This document shows positions 11,168 to 23,153 of a stretch of 64,000 bases of DNA, one piece after another. The stretch comes from Mesocentrotus franciscanus. Its lineage: Eukaryota; Echinodermata; Echinoidea; Camarodonta; Strongylocentrotidae. The position numbers were made by a program, and so were the translations under genes. The stretch is from the NCBI GenBank assembly GCA_037976565.1, contig CP137680.1, positions 17,475,861 through 17,539,860 on the forward strand, written 5' to 3'. The notes below the pieces were generated by a model, which was not told the origin of the DNA, searched no databases, and saw only the letters and a program-made list of their open reading frames with translations. Within the stretch, counting starts at the first letter, position 1; every line of letters starts with the position of its first letter.

Positions 11168-11932
11168 GCATTGACTCTCTATGCTTTGCTGGAGTGATTT
11201 TAGTCCAAAGTTTGGGGGCAGTTTGGTGGCACGATCGTGCCACCAAACTTCTTCTTCTTCTTCGCTATAAGGACAGGCCACCGTCGGGTGTATTCTCGTA
11301 CTGATGTAGGTGCTGTGCATGAGTATATATAGTGACTCAGTAAAAGGCCTACAAAGAACTATGTGCAGCTAAAAAGACATCCGTAGCTTAACGGAGCTGG
11401 ATCTTGAGTACCTCTCTCTTAAGGCTTGGCAGAGAGGTACAGGTGACGGCGGCCTGGGGTAGTGAGTTCCAGAGCCTGGTGGCATCAGGAAAGAAACTCC
11501 TTTGCAGTACTTGTGTCCGGGCATATGGCACTTGGAGTTTCTGGTCATGGCCTCTTTGCGAAGCAGGTAGCAATGGAGTCAGAGCTACCAGGACGATGGA
11601 AATCAGTGAATTCTTAATGCAGAACATCATCGTTACCTTCGCCTGGGCTCGCCTTTCTTGCAGAGATGGCCATTGTAGTTGGTCAAGCATGGATGTGACA
11701 CTGGCTGGCTGACTGGCTGGCTGTGACAATGGCTGCATGTGACACTGCTTGTTCTGTGAGGAGACTTCCGACAGGACACCCTATGGCCGGCTTCTGTCTC
11801 TAAAGAGAGGAAAGAGAGGAGCTGACCCTACCCAAATACGAGGCTAACGAATGAAAGAGACAAAAAAATTTCGGTCTGAGGCCTACTAGATCTAGTCTAT
11901 GTATGTCACTCCAGCAAAGCATAGAGTCAATG
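11168..11932. mobile_element. Element with inverted ends enclosing a LINE fragment
   Basis: TATGCTTTGCTGGAGTGA near 11178-11196 and its complement near 11906-11923 are inverted, extended outward by CATTGACTCT. The space holds the 30-bp palindrome at 11220 and the LINE 3' end. The inverted pair may be an element's TIRs or an unrelated duplication. Confidence 0.45.
11250..11738 (-). mobile_element. LINE 3' fragment (CR1/L2-like, C-terminus of the RT protein)
   Basis: The minus-strand frame 11738-11388 reads SVTSMLDQLQWPSLQERRAQ, later PYARTQVLQRSFFPDATRLW and NSLPQ. This is the conserved end of non-LTR retrotransposon ORF2 after the RT domain. The 3' end runs into a (GAA)n tail near 11250-11272. 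It is 5'-truncated, as is usual. Confidence 0.85.
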
Positions 11933-12352
11933 TCTATGTGTGTAGAGACTAGACCTTTTAAAAACACCTCTCCACATTTTCCTGTTGAAATCATGACTCA
12001 TATATAGTCTAGAGTCATACTCATAGCCATAGTCAGCGCCTCAGTCATGATCTTGACTGTGTCTGTGATCAAAGCAACGTCAACTTCAGAATAAATTGAA
12101 CAAACTCAAACAAAATATTCTTCTCTCTACTCCTGAATTAATCATACATGTCTACCTGAATTTATCATTTGAAAACAAAGTGCATATCAAAAGTGACAAA
12201 ACAGCAGATCTAACAGTCAGCTCAGCTCGTTCCCATCAGAAAAGTAAACCTGTGGGACTACACTACGAAACAAAAGTAGTCCCTCGAAGCTTAGCTCGAC
12301 TCTCTTAGAATGTATTTTAATAAAATTGTACAAAATAATGTAACTTTAACAT
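11933..12352. other. Unique sequence left of the tandem duplication
   Basis: No gene is recognised. The right edge at 12352/12353 is the left breakpoint of duplication unit 1. Confidence 0.4.
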
Positions 12353-12718
12353 ACCGATGAGAATCAGAATTAGACTTTGAATTTTCAACTTTCTTTCTGC
12401 TTCTATGTCTCTCATAAAAGGCACTCATTTAAAAATAGTCGTCTACTGAGCCTGTGAGCTGTGTGACTGTGAAGACCTATGACGTAATCTGCTCAAATTT
12501 CCAAGACGCCATCCGCGACGTCACGCTCTCTAGTATTACTCCACTTTTATTTTCCCTGCAACTTCACACGCCGTTATTTTTTGTCTCTTCAAAACAATGG
12601 CATCACCGAGAGGGCTGGAAGAAGGAGAGACACCCATAATAATTATTGCCACAACTGTTTTATACACCTCACTTTTTATAGGCATCATTATCATCATAAT
12701 TGTAATCACCCTCATCAA

Positions 12719-12870
12719 CATCATATTGTCATCATCATCATAATGATCCTCATCATCACGTCATCACCATCAGAATATCATCGATCATCATCATCATCAT
12801 CATCATAATCCTCATCATCATCGGCAGCATTATCATCATCATCATCATCATCATCATCATCGGCAGCATT

Positions 12871-12918
<48 letters not shown>

Positions 12919-13101
12919 GGCAGCATTATCATCAGCATCGATCATCATCATCATTATCATCATCATCATCATCATCATCATCATCGGCAGCAATGTCATC
13001 ATCATCATCATCATCATATTCCTCATCATCATCATCGGCAGCATGATTATCATCATATCATACATCATCATCATCAACATCATCATCATCATCATTTTTA
13101 T
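12719..13101. repeat. (TCA)n with an interspersed TCGGCAGCAT motif
   Basis: TCA runs are broken at intervals by TCGGCAGCATTA or a variant, giving a higher-order pattern. Open frames coding runs of Met, Asp or Ile here are repeat artefacts. Confidence 0.9.
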
Positions 13102-13226
13102 AGGACACGGGTGGCGTAGCGTGGGGCCATCCAAATATAGGCCTAATAAGCTAAGACCACTGCATGATTGTGGGGAGGGTGCACGATGGGTCTATTATTA
13201 TCCGACTCGCCCCCCCTCCCTTTTTT

Positions 13227-13294
13227 CCCCTTCTCTCTCTCTCTCTCTCTCTCTCTCCCTCTCTCACTCTCTCTCTCACTATCTCTCTTTTCTT

Positions 13295-13331
<37 letters not shown>

Positions 13332-13339
13332 CTCTCTCT
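13227..13339. repeat. (CT)n microsatellite
   Basis: CT/TTTC tract; the corresponding tract in unit 2 is at about 18397-18500. Confidence 0.9.
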
Positions 13340-13399
13340 CCTAATTGGACATGATGGATTTTTGTTGTGGAAAACTATCATGGAGCAGAGCACACAATT

Positions 13400-14925
13400 C
13401 ATGCATGAACAGATGTAGACCTATATTTATATATTGGTAATTATATTGAGACTTTTGCCCGTTGCGATTGAGGCGTCGTTTTGCGCATGGTGACGCAAGA
13501 TTGTGTATGTGTAAGGGGCTCACCGTTCTTGCCAGACGGGGAAAAAATACTGATGAACAAGGCCACTGATTAAGAGAGTGTCTGGGAGGGGGTCGTTCCG
13601 TCTACTAATCAGGTTCGTTCACTCTTCTCTCCTCCACTTCTCTCCTCCTCCCCACTTCCCCTTTTCAATTTCTAATGATTTGCCATTCGATAGGGGTGGG
13701 ACGAGCCTCCGTGACCCCCACCTCCTGCAGGAGCTACGCCATGCACAGATCACAAGTGATCCTAATAGATAGATTGTCACGTTATTATTAACATAATTCC
13801 ATCTCTCATGGGAGTTATTGTCGGTATCGGTGGAGGCAAACTGAAGAAAAAAAACTGTTTAAAATGTCTTTTGCTCTGTCGTCTTGGCAACTATTACACA
13901 TTGTCCAAAAATATATAAAGCATGATCCAATAATGAAATACAAGTACTGGTAAAAATTCATGAAAATATGATCGAAACAGAAACACCTGAGTGTATGGCA
14001 ATAAATTATAACGGAATATCAGAAGTTGATATTTGAACAGAAAATTAATAAAGAAGAGCGCGAGGTGAGCGAAAATCATCAAATAATTAAGCCTCCCCCT
14101 CCCCCTCGTCTCGAGGAAATTAGGCCTAAATTGTTTGAATGGCTCACTGCACGTCCCTCTTCCCTCTTGATTATGAAGTCTATACGCAGGAGAATGGGGA
14201 AAATGTAGTGAAATTATTACTAGAAATGCACATTTTTAGGGCACGCCCCAGACAAACCTGACCATTGGACCAACTCGCATCCCTGATATTCATTTTGGAA
14301 ATTACATTCAAGTTGATGATATCTTGCTTTTCTTGTTCAAATTGGAATATTGGTTCCATTTCATGTAAGTGGTGTTTTCCTTATGTTTCCTTTCTTTCTA
14401 TATTTTTTTCTTTTCTTGTTCAAATTGGAAAGTTGGTTTCATTTCATGTAAGTGGTATTTTCCTTATTTTTTTCCTTTCTTTCTATATTTTTTTCCTTTT
14501 CTCATGTTTAGGGGGTCATTATCTATATCCACAGTTTAAAATAATTATAAGTCTCCCTCAATGAGACATCCTCTTACCGTTGAGGTGGATGGTTGCTACA
14601 ATGGTCTTCAGTTGTATCTCTCCACACACATAATCATTTCTGTCTCGCCTTGCCACAAAACGATTAAATTGATCATCACAACTCTTTATGAATATCAGTC
14701 TGCATAATTGCCTTAATTTTGCTAAGTGTCCTTGTGCATGTTATGGCAAACACTATTTCCAGTTTTCATTTTCATTTACGAATAATTGATTTAATCAATT
14801 TGATCGATTTCTATAATTGCCTGAACAATGGACATGTCGTTATGACCTATTAAGGACAGGGTTCTACATATTGTTATGGTTTTGCTTATCATTATTATTT
14901 TTTTTATTTGCAGGCACATACAAAT
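13400..14925. other. Non-coding part of duplication unit 1 (unit 2 equivalent about 18560-20085)
   Basis: No exon is recognised. A roughly 85-bp direct repeat with CTTGTTCAAATTGGAA and TTTCATGTAAGTGGT occurs twice near 14325-14480. Confidence 0.45.
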
Positions 14926-14929
14926 ATAT

Positions 14930-15787
14930 TTCAGATACAGGACGTTAGTATTGCGGCAGAGATTCGAATTCCGTACCTTGTGGTTCAGAGTCCTGAGACT
15001 TACCCGCTAAACAGCTAGAGGTAATAGCACAATCGAAATAATAATAACATCTCGTGTCCAACGGGCGTATAAGTATTGTGAGTCATTTTGACATTTAGAT
15101 ATTGCCACGTGTCTTCATCCTCTTAATATCAAAGAAACACATATTTTCCTCCAATTAAAGTCCACGAAAATTATTTTGCCGGTATAATGTGCATTGGTTT
15201 ATTAAGCATTACTAACGATGCAAACAAACAAACAAACAAACAAACAAGTAAACAAACAAACAAACAAACAAACAAGTAAACAAACAAACATCGCATAATC
15301 AGGATAACGGTGAGTTGGTGGCTACAAAGGTCTGGGAACTCATAAACCATTATGACTGATGAAAATACCTATTGTACTGCGACAGGGATTTGAACCCCGT
15401 ACCTTGGGGCTCACAGTCTACTTAACCACATGCAGATAATAATACAGTCGAAATGACACCTCGTGTTCAACAGGCGCATATATTATATGCATTGTGATCC
15501 CTTTTGACATATACATGTATATATATATATATATCGTCATGTGTGTTCATCCTCTTAATATTAACAAAGCTACACTTTTTTTTCCTTACATTAAAGTCCG
15601 CATAAATTATTTTATACATAGCCTAAATTGGTTTATTAAGCCTTGCAAGTGATGCAAACAAGTATTAAAAAAAACACCGCACACAAAATATGGGTAAACA
15701 AACACAGCATAACCAGGATAACGGTGAGTTGGTAGCTACAAAGGTCTGGGAACTCATAAACCATTATGATTGATGAAAATACCTATT
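14930..15787 (-). mobile_element. Two tandem tRNA-derived SINE-like units (unit 1)
   Basis: On the minus strand, tRNA-like heads lie at about 15015-14950 (A-box-like TAGCGGGTAAG, B-box-like ATTCGAATCTC) and about 15432-15377 (B-box GGTTCAAATCCC). Both repeats share the 3' motif GATAACGGTGAGTTGGT...AAACCATTATGA on the plus strand (about 15302-15372 and 15717-15787), so a block of about 415-430 bp is itself in tandem. An (AAAC)n tract lies at 15220-15291. Confidence 0.6.
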
Positions 15788-16224
15788 AAAATTTTGTATG
15801 ATTTAGTCCAAGGATATTTCCAAACGCTCTCACAGCACTCTGAGTATTACTGAACACTGATTACAATTTTACTAGTACAACAACATCAACCAATCAAGAA
15901 AAATATCAATATCAGACCATAATAATAATAATGGATTGTATATCACACACAAAAATTGTTAAAAATAAAGAAGAGTTCTACTTAATAGGTCACAGAAATT
16001 AGTATGATTATCAAGTTCACCTTGTGATTTTTCAGTACTGAATCTATATTTTTTTTATAAGGGATTATTGTCTGATTAATTATGCTGTCTCTTGCATCAA
16101 TTCATGCGTTTGAATTAACATGGTGTATACACATCAAGACCAACCAACATACTCTAGATAAGAAAAAAAGACATTGCAAAATTACGAGAAAAAAAAAATC
16201 AATTTGAAAAATTAATCAAATTAA

Positions 16225-16733
16225 AGGTACTATGTCCCATTTGCAGGCCAAAAAAATGAAAAGGTTAAATTCCAACGGCATTTGAAAGACAATACTAATT
16301 TAGAACTTCCTCAAAACGAAAGGACTTGAAAATGGCTTTTAGTGGGAAAATAACGAGCATTGGTTGTTAAATCGACTTAAGTGATTGCAATCATCTAAGT
16401 ATCATCATCGTACGTTTTGTGCTGCACAAAGATTTGATCAGTTTAATTTTGGCCATTACAAGTACCGGTAGTGAGTTATTGATGTAGACAAATCCTCATG
16501 TACCTGTTACAGCTCATTTTGTGTATGTTATTACCAAAGACAAAACGATGTCAGTCACTCACTCAATAGTGTCTGACAGTGAAGTCTAGAAGGTAAACGG
16601 GTTTCCTTGCATAATTTGAATACTAGGACACTGCTAATGTTTAAATTTCACAGATAGGACATACATGACATATTCATAATTCCTGCAAAGTTCTACAGAA
16701 ATTTAATGTTGGCTGCAAAAGGACATAGTATCT
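16225..16733. mobile_element. TTAA-flanked MITE (piggyBac-like target), copy 1
   Basis: The ends are AGGTACTATGTCCC and the inverted GGACATAGTATCT, each bordered by TTAA (16221-16224 and 16734-16737). It is about 510 bp with no transposase frame. Related copies lie at 21385, 29706 and 42820. Confidence 0.8.
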
Positions 16734-17155
16734 TTAAGACGAGAAAATCATTGTTCAGCGTTTCTATAAAGTACCATGGGCTCATTCAAACGCGAATATA
16801 AAAGAGGATACACAGAGTTAAATCCTTTAATATAATTTAATGTCGATCGCGTGACATTTTAAGAATAGATATTAACCAAAACGGGTACATTATTACGCAG
16901 TGATATTAACAAGTAGAATTTGCTTATTACAATAGGATGACTGAATGAGTACATTTTTAGTAAGTACATTACATTTTCATGTTTTAAATACAAATTTCAA
17001 AAAAGTATCACAAGAACTAAAAGTAGGCCTAAATTGCTTAGGTAAATTTCTATAATACAAGCGTTTATTCTTAAAATAATCTTATAAAAGCAAGACAAAA
17101 CATTAAACGAAAGAGATTAGAACTCCGACTTTCGTCACAAGCTCTATTTTCCTTT

Positions 17156-17433
17156 TCAGATAAGCTCATAGTAACTGCATCCATCATATTGGGAGAAGTA
17201 GCTAGAAAGAACGCCCGCTCTGGTTTCTTCATTCAGCTCGCATACTCCGTCTTTGTAATTGATGGACTTGCAACCAGCTTCCTGAATGCATTCTGCGGCG
17301 CAACGCAGCTTGGTTCTCGCTGACACTGTCTTCATCACGTGATCAGTTAGACAGTGGCCAAACAGAGGGCGTCCCTCGTTGTCCTTAGCAACGGAGAAGA
17401 AGCCTGCAGACTTAATGGAGGCAATCGGTTTAG
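17156..17433 (-). CDS. Duplicated PAN/apple-domain terminal exon (unit 1)
   Basis: This is a second copy of the lectin gene's last exon. It has the CTAG|CT acceptor at 17434, the same phase, six cysteines in PAN/apple spacing, the TGA at 17158-17156 and an AATAAA on the minus strand at 17069-17064. It differs from the 22595-22318 copy by about two residues (Ile for Met, Gly for Asp near the start). No lectin exons lie between it and unit 2, so it can only be used as an alternative 3' terminal exon by skipping the unit 2 exon, or it is a dead passenger. A read-through frame to 17572 exists; see findings. Confidence 0.6.
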
Positions 17434-17861
17434 CTAGATTGTGAAGTAAAGATAGAGAAACAAACGACCATAACAGATATACATACATATATAACCACCG
17501 ATGAGAATCAGAATTAGACTTTGAATTTTCAACTTTCTTTCTGCTTCTATGTCTCTCATAAAAGGCACTCATTTAAAAATAGTCGTCTACTGAGCCTGTG
17601 AGCTGTGTGACTGTGAAGACATATGACGTAATCTGCTCAAATTTCCAAGACGCCATCCGCGACGTCACGCTCTCTAGTATTACTCCACTTTTATTTTCCC
17701 TGCAACTTCACACGCCGTTATTTTTTGTCTCTTCAAAACAATGGCATCACCGAGAGGGCTGGAAGAAGGAGAGACACCCATAATAATTATTGCCACAACT
17801 GTTTTATACACCTCACTTTTTATAGGCATCATTATCATCATAATTGTAATCACCCTCATCA

Positions 17862-17975
17862 ACATCATATTGTCATCATCATCATAATGATCCTCATCAT
17901 CACGTCATCACCATCAGAATATCATCGATCATCATCATCATCATCATCATAATCCTCATCATCATCGGCAGCATT

Positions 17976-18008
<33 letters not shown>

Positions 18009-18017
18009 GGCAGCATT

Positions 18018-18059
<42 letters not shown>

Positions 18060-18267
18060 GGCAGCATTATCATCAGCATCGATCATCATCATCATTATCA
18101 TCAGCATCGATCATCATCATCATTATCATCATCATCATCATCATCATCATCGGCAGCAATGTCATCATCATCATCATAATATTCCTCATCATCATCATCA
18201 TCGGCAGCATGATTATCATCATATCATACATCATCATCATCAACATCATCATCATCATCATTTTTAT
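17862..18267. repeat. (TCA)n with an interspersed TCGGCAGCAT motif, unit 2 copy
   Basis: Same structure as 12719-13101, but with different block numbers. It includes a repeated CAGCATCGATCATCATCATC block, found once in unit 1 and twice here. Confidence 0.9.
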
Positions 18268-18394
18268 AGGACACGGGTGGCGTAGCGTGGGGCCATCCAA
18301 ATATAGGCCTAATAAGCTAAGACCACTGCATGATTGTGGGGAGGGTGCAAGATGGGTCTATTATTATCCGACTCGCCCCCCCTCCCTTTTTTCC

Positions 18395-18396
<2 letters not shown>

Positions 18397-18435
<39 letters not shown>

Positions 18436-18454
18436 TCTCTCACTATCTCTCTTT

Positions 18455-18500
<46 letters not shown>
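18397..18500. repeat. (CT)n microsatellite, unit 2 copy
   Basis: The tract length and interruptions differ from unit 1. Confidence 0.9.
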
Positions 18501-20089
18501 CTAATTGGACATGATGGATTTTCTGTTGTGGAAAACTATCATGGAGCAGAGCACACAATTCATGCATGAACAGATGTAGACCTATATTTATATATTGGTA
18601 ATTATATTGAGACTTTTGCCCGTTGCGATTGAGGCGTCGTTTTGCGCATGGTGACGCAAGATTGTGTATGTGTAAGGGGGCTCACCGTTCTTGCCAGACG
18701 GGGAAAAAATACTGATGAACAAGGCCACTGATTAAGAGAGTGTCTGGGAGGGGGTCGTTCCGTCTACTAATCAGGTTCGTTCACTCTTCTCTCCTCCACT
18801 TCTCTCCTCCTCCCCACTTCCCCTTTTCAATTTCTAATGATTTGCCATTCGATAGGGGTGGGACGAGCCTCCGTGACCCCACCTCCTGCAGGAGCTACGC
18901 CATGCACAGATCACAAGTGATCCTAATAGATAGATTGTCACGTTATTATTAACATAATTCCATCTCTCATGGGAGTTATTGTCGGTATCGGTGGAGGCAA
19001 ACTGAAGAAAAAAAACTGTTTAAAATGTCTTTTGCTCTGTCGTCTTGGCAACTATTACACATTGTCCAAAAATATATAAAGCATGATCCAATAATGAAAT
19101 ACAAGTACTGGTAAAAATTCATGAAAATATGATCGAAACAGAAACACCTGAGTGTATGGCAATAAATTATAACGGAATATCAGAAGTTGATATTTGAACA
19201 GAAAATTAATAAAGAAGAGCGCGAGGTGAGCGAAAATCATCAAATAATTAAGCCTCCCCCTCCCCCTCGTCTCGAGGAAATTAGGCCTAAATTGTTTGAA
19301 TGGCTCACTGCACGTCCCTCTTCCCTCTTGATTATGAAGTCTATACGCAGGAGAATGGGGAAAATGTAGTGAAATTATTACTAGAAATGCACATTTTTAG
19401 GGCACGCCCCAGACAAACCTGACCATTGGACCAACTCGCATCCCTGATATTCATTTTGGAAATTACATTCAAGTTGATGATATCTTGCTTTTCTTGTTCA
19501 AATTGGAATATTGGTTCCATTTCATGTAAGTGGTGTTTTCCTTATGTTTCCTTTCTTTCTATATTTTTTCTTTTCTTGTTCAAATTGGAAAATTGGTTTC
19601 ATTTCATGTAAGTGGTGTTTTCCTTATTTTTTTCCTTTCTTTCTATATTTTTTTCCTTTTCTCATGTTTAGGGGGTCATTATCTATATCCACAGTTTAAA
19701 ATAATTATAAGTCTCCCTCAATGAGACATCCTCTTACCGTTGAGGTGGATGGTTGCTACAATGGTCTTCAGTTGTATCTCTCCACACACATAATCATTTC
19801 TGTCTCGCCTTGCCACAAAACGATTAAATTGATCATCACAACTCTTTATGAATATCAGTCTGCATAATTGCCTTAATTTTGCTAAGTGTCCTTGTGCATG
19901 TTATGGCAAACACTATTTCCAGTTTTCATTGTCATTTACGAATAATTGATTTAATCAATTTGATCGATTTCTATAATTGCCTGAACAGTGGACATGTCGT
20001 TATAACCTATTAAGGACAGGGTTCTACATATTGTTATGGTTTTGCTTATCATTATTATTTTTTTTATTTGCAGGCACATACAAATATAT

Positions 20090-20945
20090 TTCAGATACAG
20101 GACGTTAGTATTGCGGCAGAGATTCGAATTCCGTACCTTGTGGTTCAGAGTCCTGAGACTTACCCGCTAAACAGCTAGAGGTAATAGCACAATCGAAATA
20201 ATAATAACATCTCGTGTCCAACGGGCGTATAAGTATTGCGAGTCATTTTGACATTTAGATATTGCCACGTGTCTTCATCCTCTTAATATCAAAGAAACAC
20301 ATATTTTCCTCCAATTAAAGTCCACGAAAATTATTTTGCCGGTATAATGTGCATTGGTTTATTAAGCATTACTAACGATGCAAACAAACAAACAAACAAA
20401 CAAACAAGTAAACAAACAAACAAACAAACAAACAAGTAAACAAACAAACATCGCATAATCAGGATAACGGTGAGTTGGTGGCTACAAAGGTCTGGGAACT
20501 CATAAACCATTATGACTGATGAAAATACCTATTGTACTGCGACAGGGATTTGAACCCCGTACCTTGGGGCTCACAGTCTACTTAACCACATGCAGATAAT
20601 AATACAGTCGAAATGACACCTCGTGTTCAACAGGCGCATATATATGCATTGTGATCCCTTTTGACATATACATGTATATATATATATATATCGTCATGTG
20701 TGTTCATCCTCTTAATATTAACAAAGCTACACTTTTTTTTCCTTACATTAAAGTCCGCATAAATTATTTTATACATAGCCTAAATTGGTTTATTAAGCCT
20801 TGCAAGTGATGCAAACAAGTATCAAAAAAAACACCGCACACAAAATATGGGTAAACAAACACAGCATAACCAGGATAACGGTGAGTTGGTAGCTACAAAG
20901 GTCTGGGAACTCATAAACCATTATGATTGATGAAAATACCTATTA
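20090..20945 (-). mobile_element. Two tandem tRNA-derived SINE-like units (unit 2)
   Basis: The unit 2 copy of 14930-15787 has the same tRNA-like heads and the same (AAAC)n tract near 20380-20450. It differs by a short AT-repeat indel. Confidence 0.6.
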
Positions 20946-21384
20946 AAATTTTGTATGATTTAGTCCAAGGATATTTCCAAACGCTCTCACAGCACTCTGA
21001 GTATTACTGAACACTGATTTCAATTTTACTAGTACAACAACATCAACCAATCAAGAAAAATATCAATATCAGACCATAATAATAATAATGGATTGTATAT
21101 CACACACAAAAATTGTTAAAAGTAAAGAAGAGTTCTACTTAATAGGTCACAGAAATTAGTATGATTATCAAGTTCACCTTGTGATTTTTCAGTACTGAAT
21201 CTATATTTTTTTTTTATAAGGGATTATTGTCTGATTAATTATTGCTGTCTCTTGCATCAATTCATGCGTTTGAATTAACATGGTGTATACACATCAAGAC
21301 CAACCAACATACTCTAGATAAGAAAAAAAGACATTGCAAAATTACGAGAAAAAAAAAATCAATTTGAAAAATTAATCAAATTAA

Positions 21385-21894
21385 AGGTACTATGTCCCAT
21401 TTGCAGGCCAAAAAAATGAAAAGGTTAAATTCCAACGGCATTTGAAAGACAATACTAATTTAGAACTTCCCTCAAAACGAAAGGACTTGAAAATGGCTTT
21501 TAGTGGGAAAATAACGAGCATTGGTTGTTGAATCGACTTAAGTGATTGCAATCATCTAAGTATCATCATCGTACGTTTTGTGCTGCACAAAGATTCGATC
21601 AGTTTAATTTTGGCCATTACAAGTACCGGTAGTGAGTTATTGATGTAGACAAATGCTCATGTACCTGTTACAGCTCATTTTATGTATGTTATTACCAAAG
21701 ACAAAACGATGTCAGTCAGTCACTCAATAGTGTCTGACAGTGAAGTCTAGAAGGTAAACGGGTTTCCTTGCATAATTTGAATACTAGGACACTGCTAATG
21801 TTTAAATTTCACAGATAGGACATACATGACATATTCATAATTCCTGCAAAGTTCTACAGAAATTGATGTTGGCTGCAAAAAGGACATAGTATCT
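21385..21894. mobile_element. TTAA-flanked MITE, copy 2 (unit 2)
   Basis: This is the duplicate of 16225-16733, with TTAA at 21381-21384 and 21895-21898. Confidence 0.8.
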
Positions 21895-22317
21895 TTAAGA
21901 CGAGAAAAATCATTGTTCAGCGTTTCTATAAAGTACCATGGGCTCATTCAAACGCGAATATAAAAGAGGATACACAGAGTTAAATCCTTTAATATAATTT
22001 AATGTCGATCGCGTGACATTTTAAGAATAGATATTAACCAAAACGGGTACATTATTACGCAGTGATATTAACAAGTAGAATTTGCTTATTACAATAGGAT
22101 GACTGAATGAGTACATTTTTAGTAAGTACATTACATTTTCATGTTTTAAATACAAATTTCAAAAAAGTATCACAAGAACTAAAAGTAGGCCTAAATTGCT
22201 TAGGTAAATTTCTATAATACAAGCGTTTATTCTTAAAATAATCTTATAAAAGCAAGACAAAACATTAAACGAAAGAGATTAGAACTCCGACTTTCGTCAC
22301 AAGCTCTATTTTCCTTT

Positions 22318-23101
22318 TCAGATAAGCTCATAGTAACTGCATCCATCATATTGGGAGAAGTAGCTAGAAAGAACGCCCGCTCTGGTTTCTTCATTCAGCT
22401 CGCATACTCCGTCTTTGTAATTGATGGACTTGCAACCAGCTTCCTGAATGCATTCTGCGGCGCAACGCAGCTTGGTTCTCGCTGACACTGTCTTCATCAC
22501 GTGATCAGTTAGACAGTGGCCAAACAGAGGGCGTCCCTCGTTGTCCTTAGCAACGGAGAAGAAGTCTGCAGACTTGATGGAGGCCATCGGTTTAGCTAGA
22601 TTGTGAAGTAAAGATAGAGAAACAAACGACCATAACAGATATACATACATATATAACTACAGTTAACAACTAAATTATTCATACCGCTTGTAAATTTGAT
22701 GTTTATAAAAAATGTTTTTCGTAACTCAAGAATGGAAGGTGGACTTGTTGAAATAGGGCCTATTCTCAAGAAAGATAAATCAGGACATACGAATTTTTCA
22801 CATATTGAAAAAATTACAAAAATTGGTAAGGGTACGAATAATTTAGTTGTTAAATGTATACATACGCATATATATATATATATATACAGTCAAACCTGCT
22901 TTAGTGACCACCTGTCTCCAAAGACCACCTGTCTACAAGGACCACATTTTTTGTTTCCCTTGAAAATGGTTTCTCATTGAAACATGTACTAAAGGAACCT
23001 GTCTACAAAGACCACCTGTCTACAAAGACCACTTTTTGTGTTTCCCTTGGGCGGTCGCTATAGACAGGTTTTACTGTATATATATATGTATATAATATAT
23101 G

Positions 23102-23153
<52 letters not shown>

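Larger units (their letters stand above)
12353..17495. repeat. Tandem segmental duplication, unit 1
   Basis: This segment of about 5.14 kb is repeated head-to-tail at 17497-22657 with few substitutions and small indels. Unit 1 begins at ACCGATGAGAATCAGAATTA and ends at ATACATACATATATAAC. In order it holds a (TCA)n tract, a (CT)n tract, tandem tRNA-like SINEs, an (AAAC)n tract, a TTAA-flanked MITE and a PAN-domain exon (minus). The near identity indicates a recent event or gene conversion. Confidence 0.92.
17497..22657. repeat. Tandem segmental duplication, unit 2
   Basis: This is the second copy of the segment at 12353, about 5.16 kb. The length differs through the (TCA)n and (CT)n tracts and small indels. 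Its PAN exon (22595-22318) is the one directly downstream of the lectin exons. Confidence 0.92.

Noticed and set aside
12454..12639. Identical 61-codon frames in both duplication units (also at 17598)
   Set aside because: Identity follows from the recent duplication; no domain or splice context supports coding.
12756..13134. Open frames coding long Met, Asp or Ile runs
   Set aside because: They are translations of the (TCA)n satellite in different frames.
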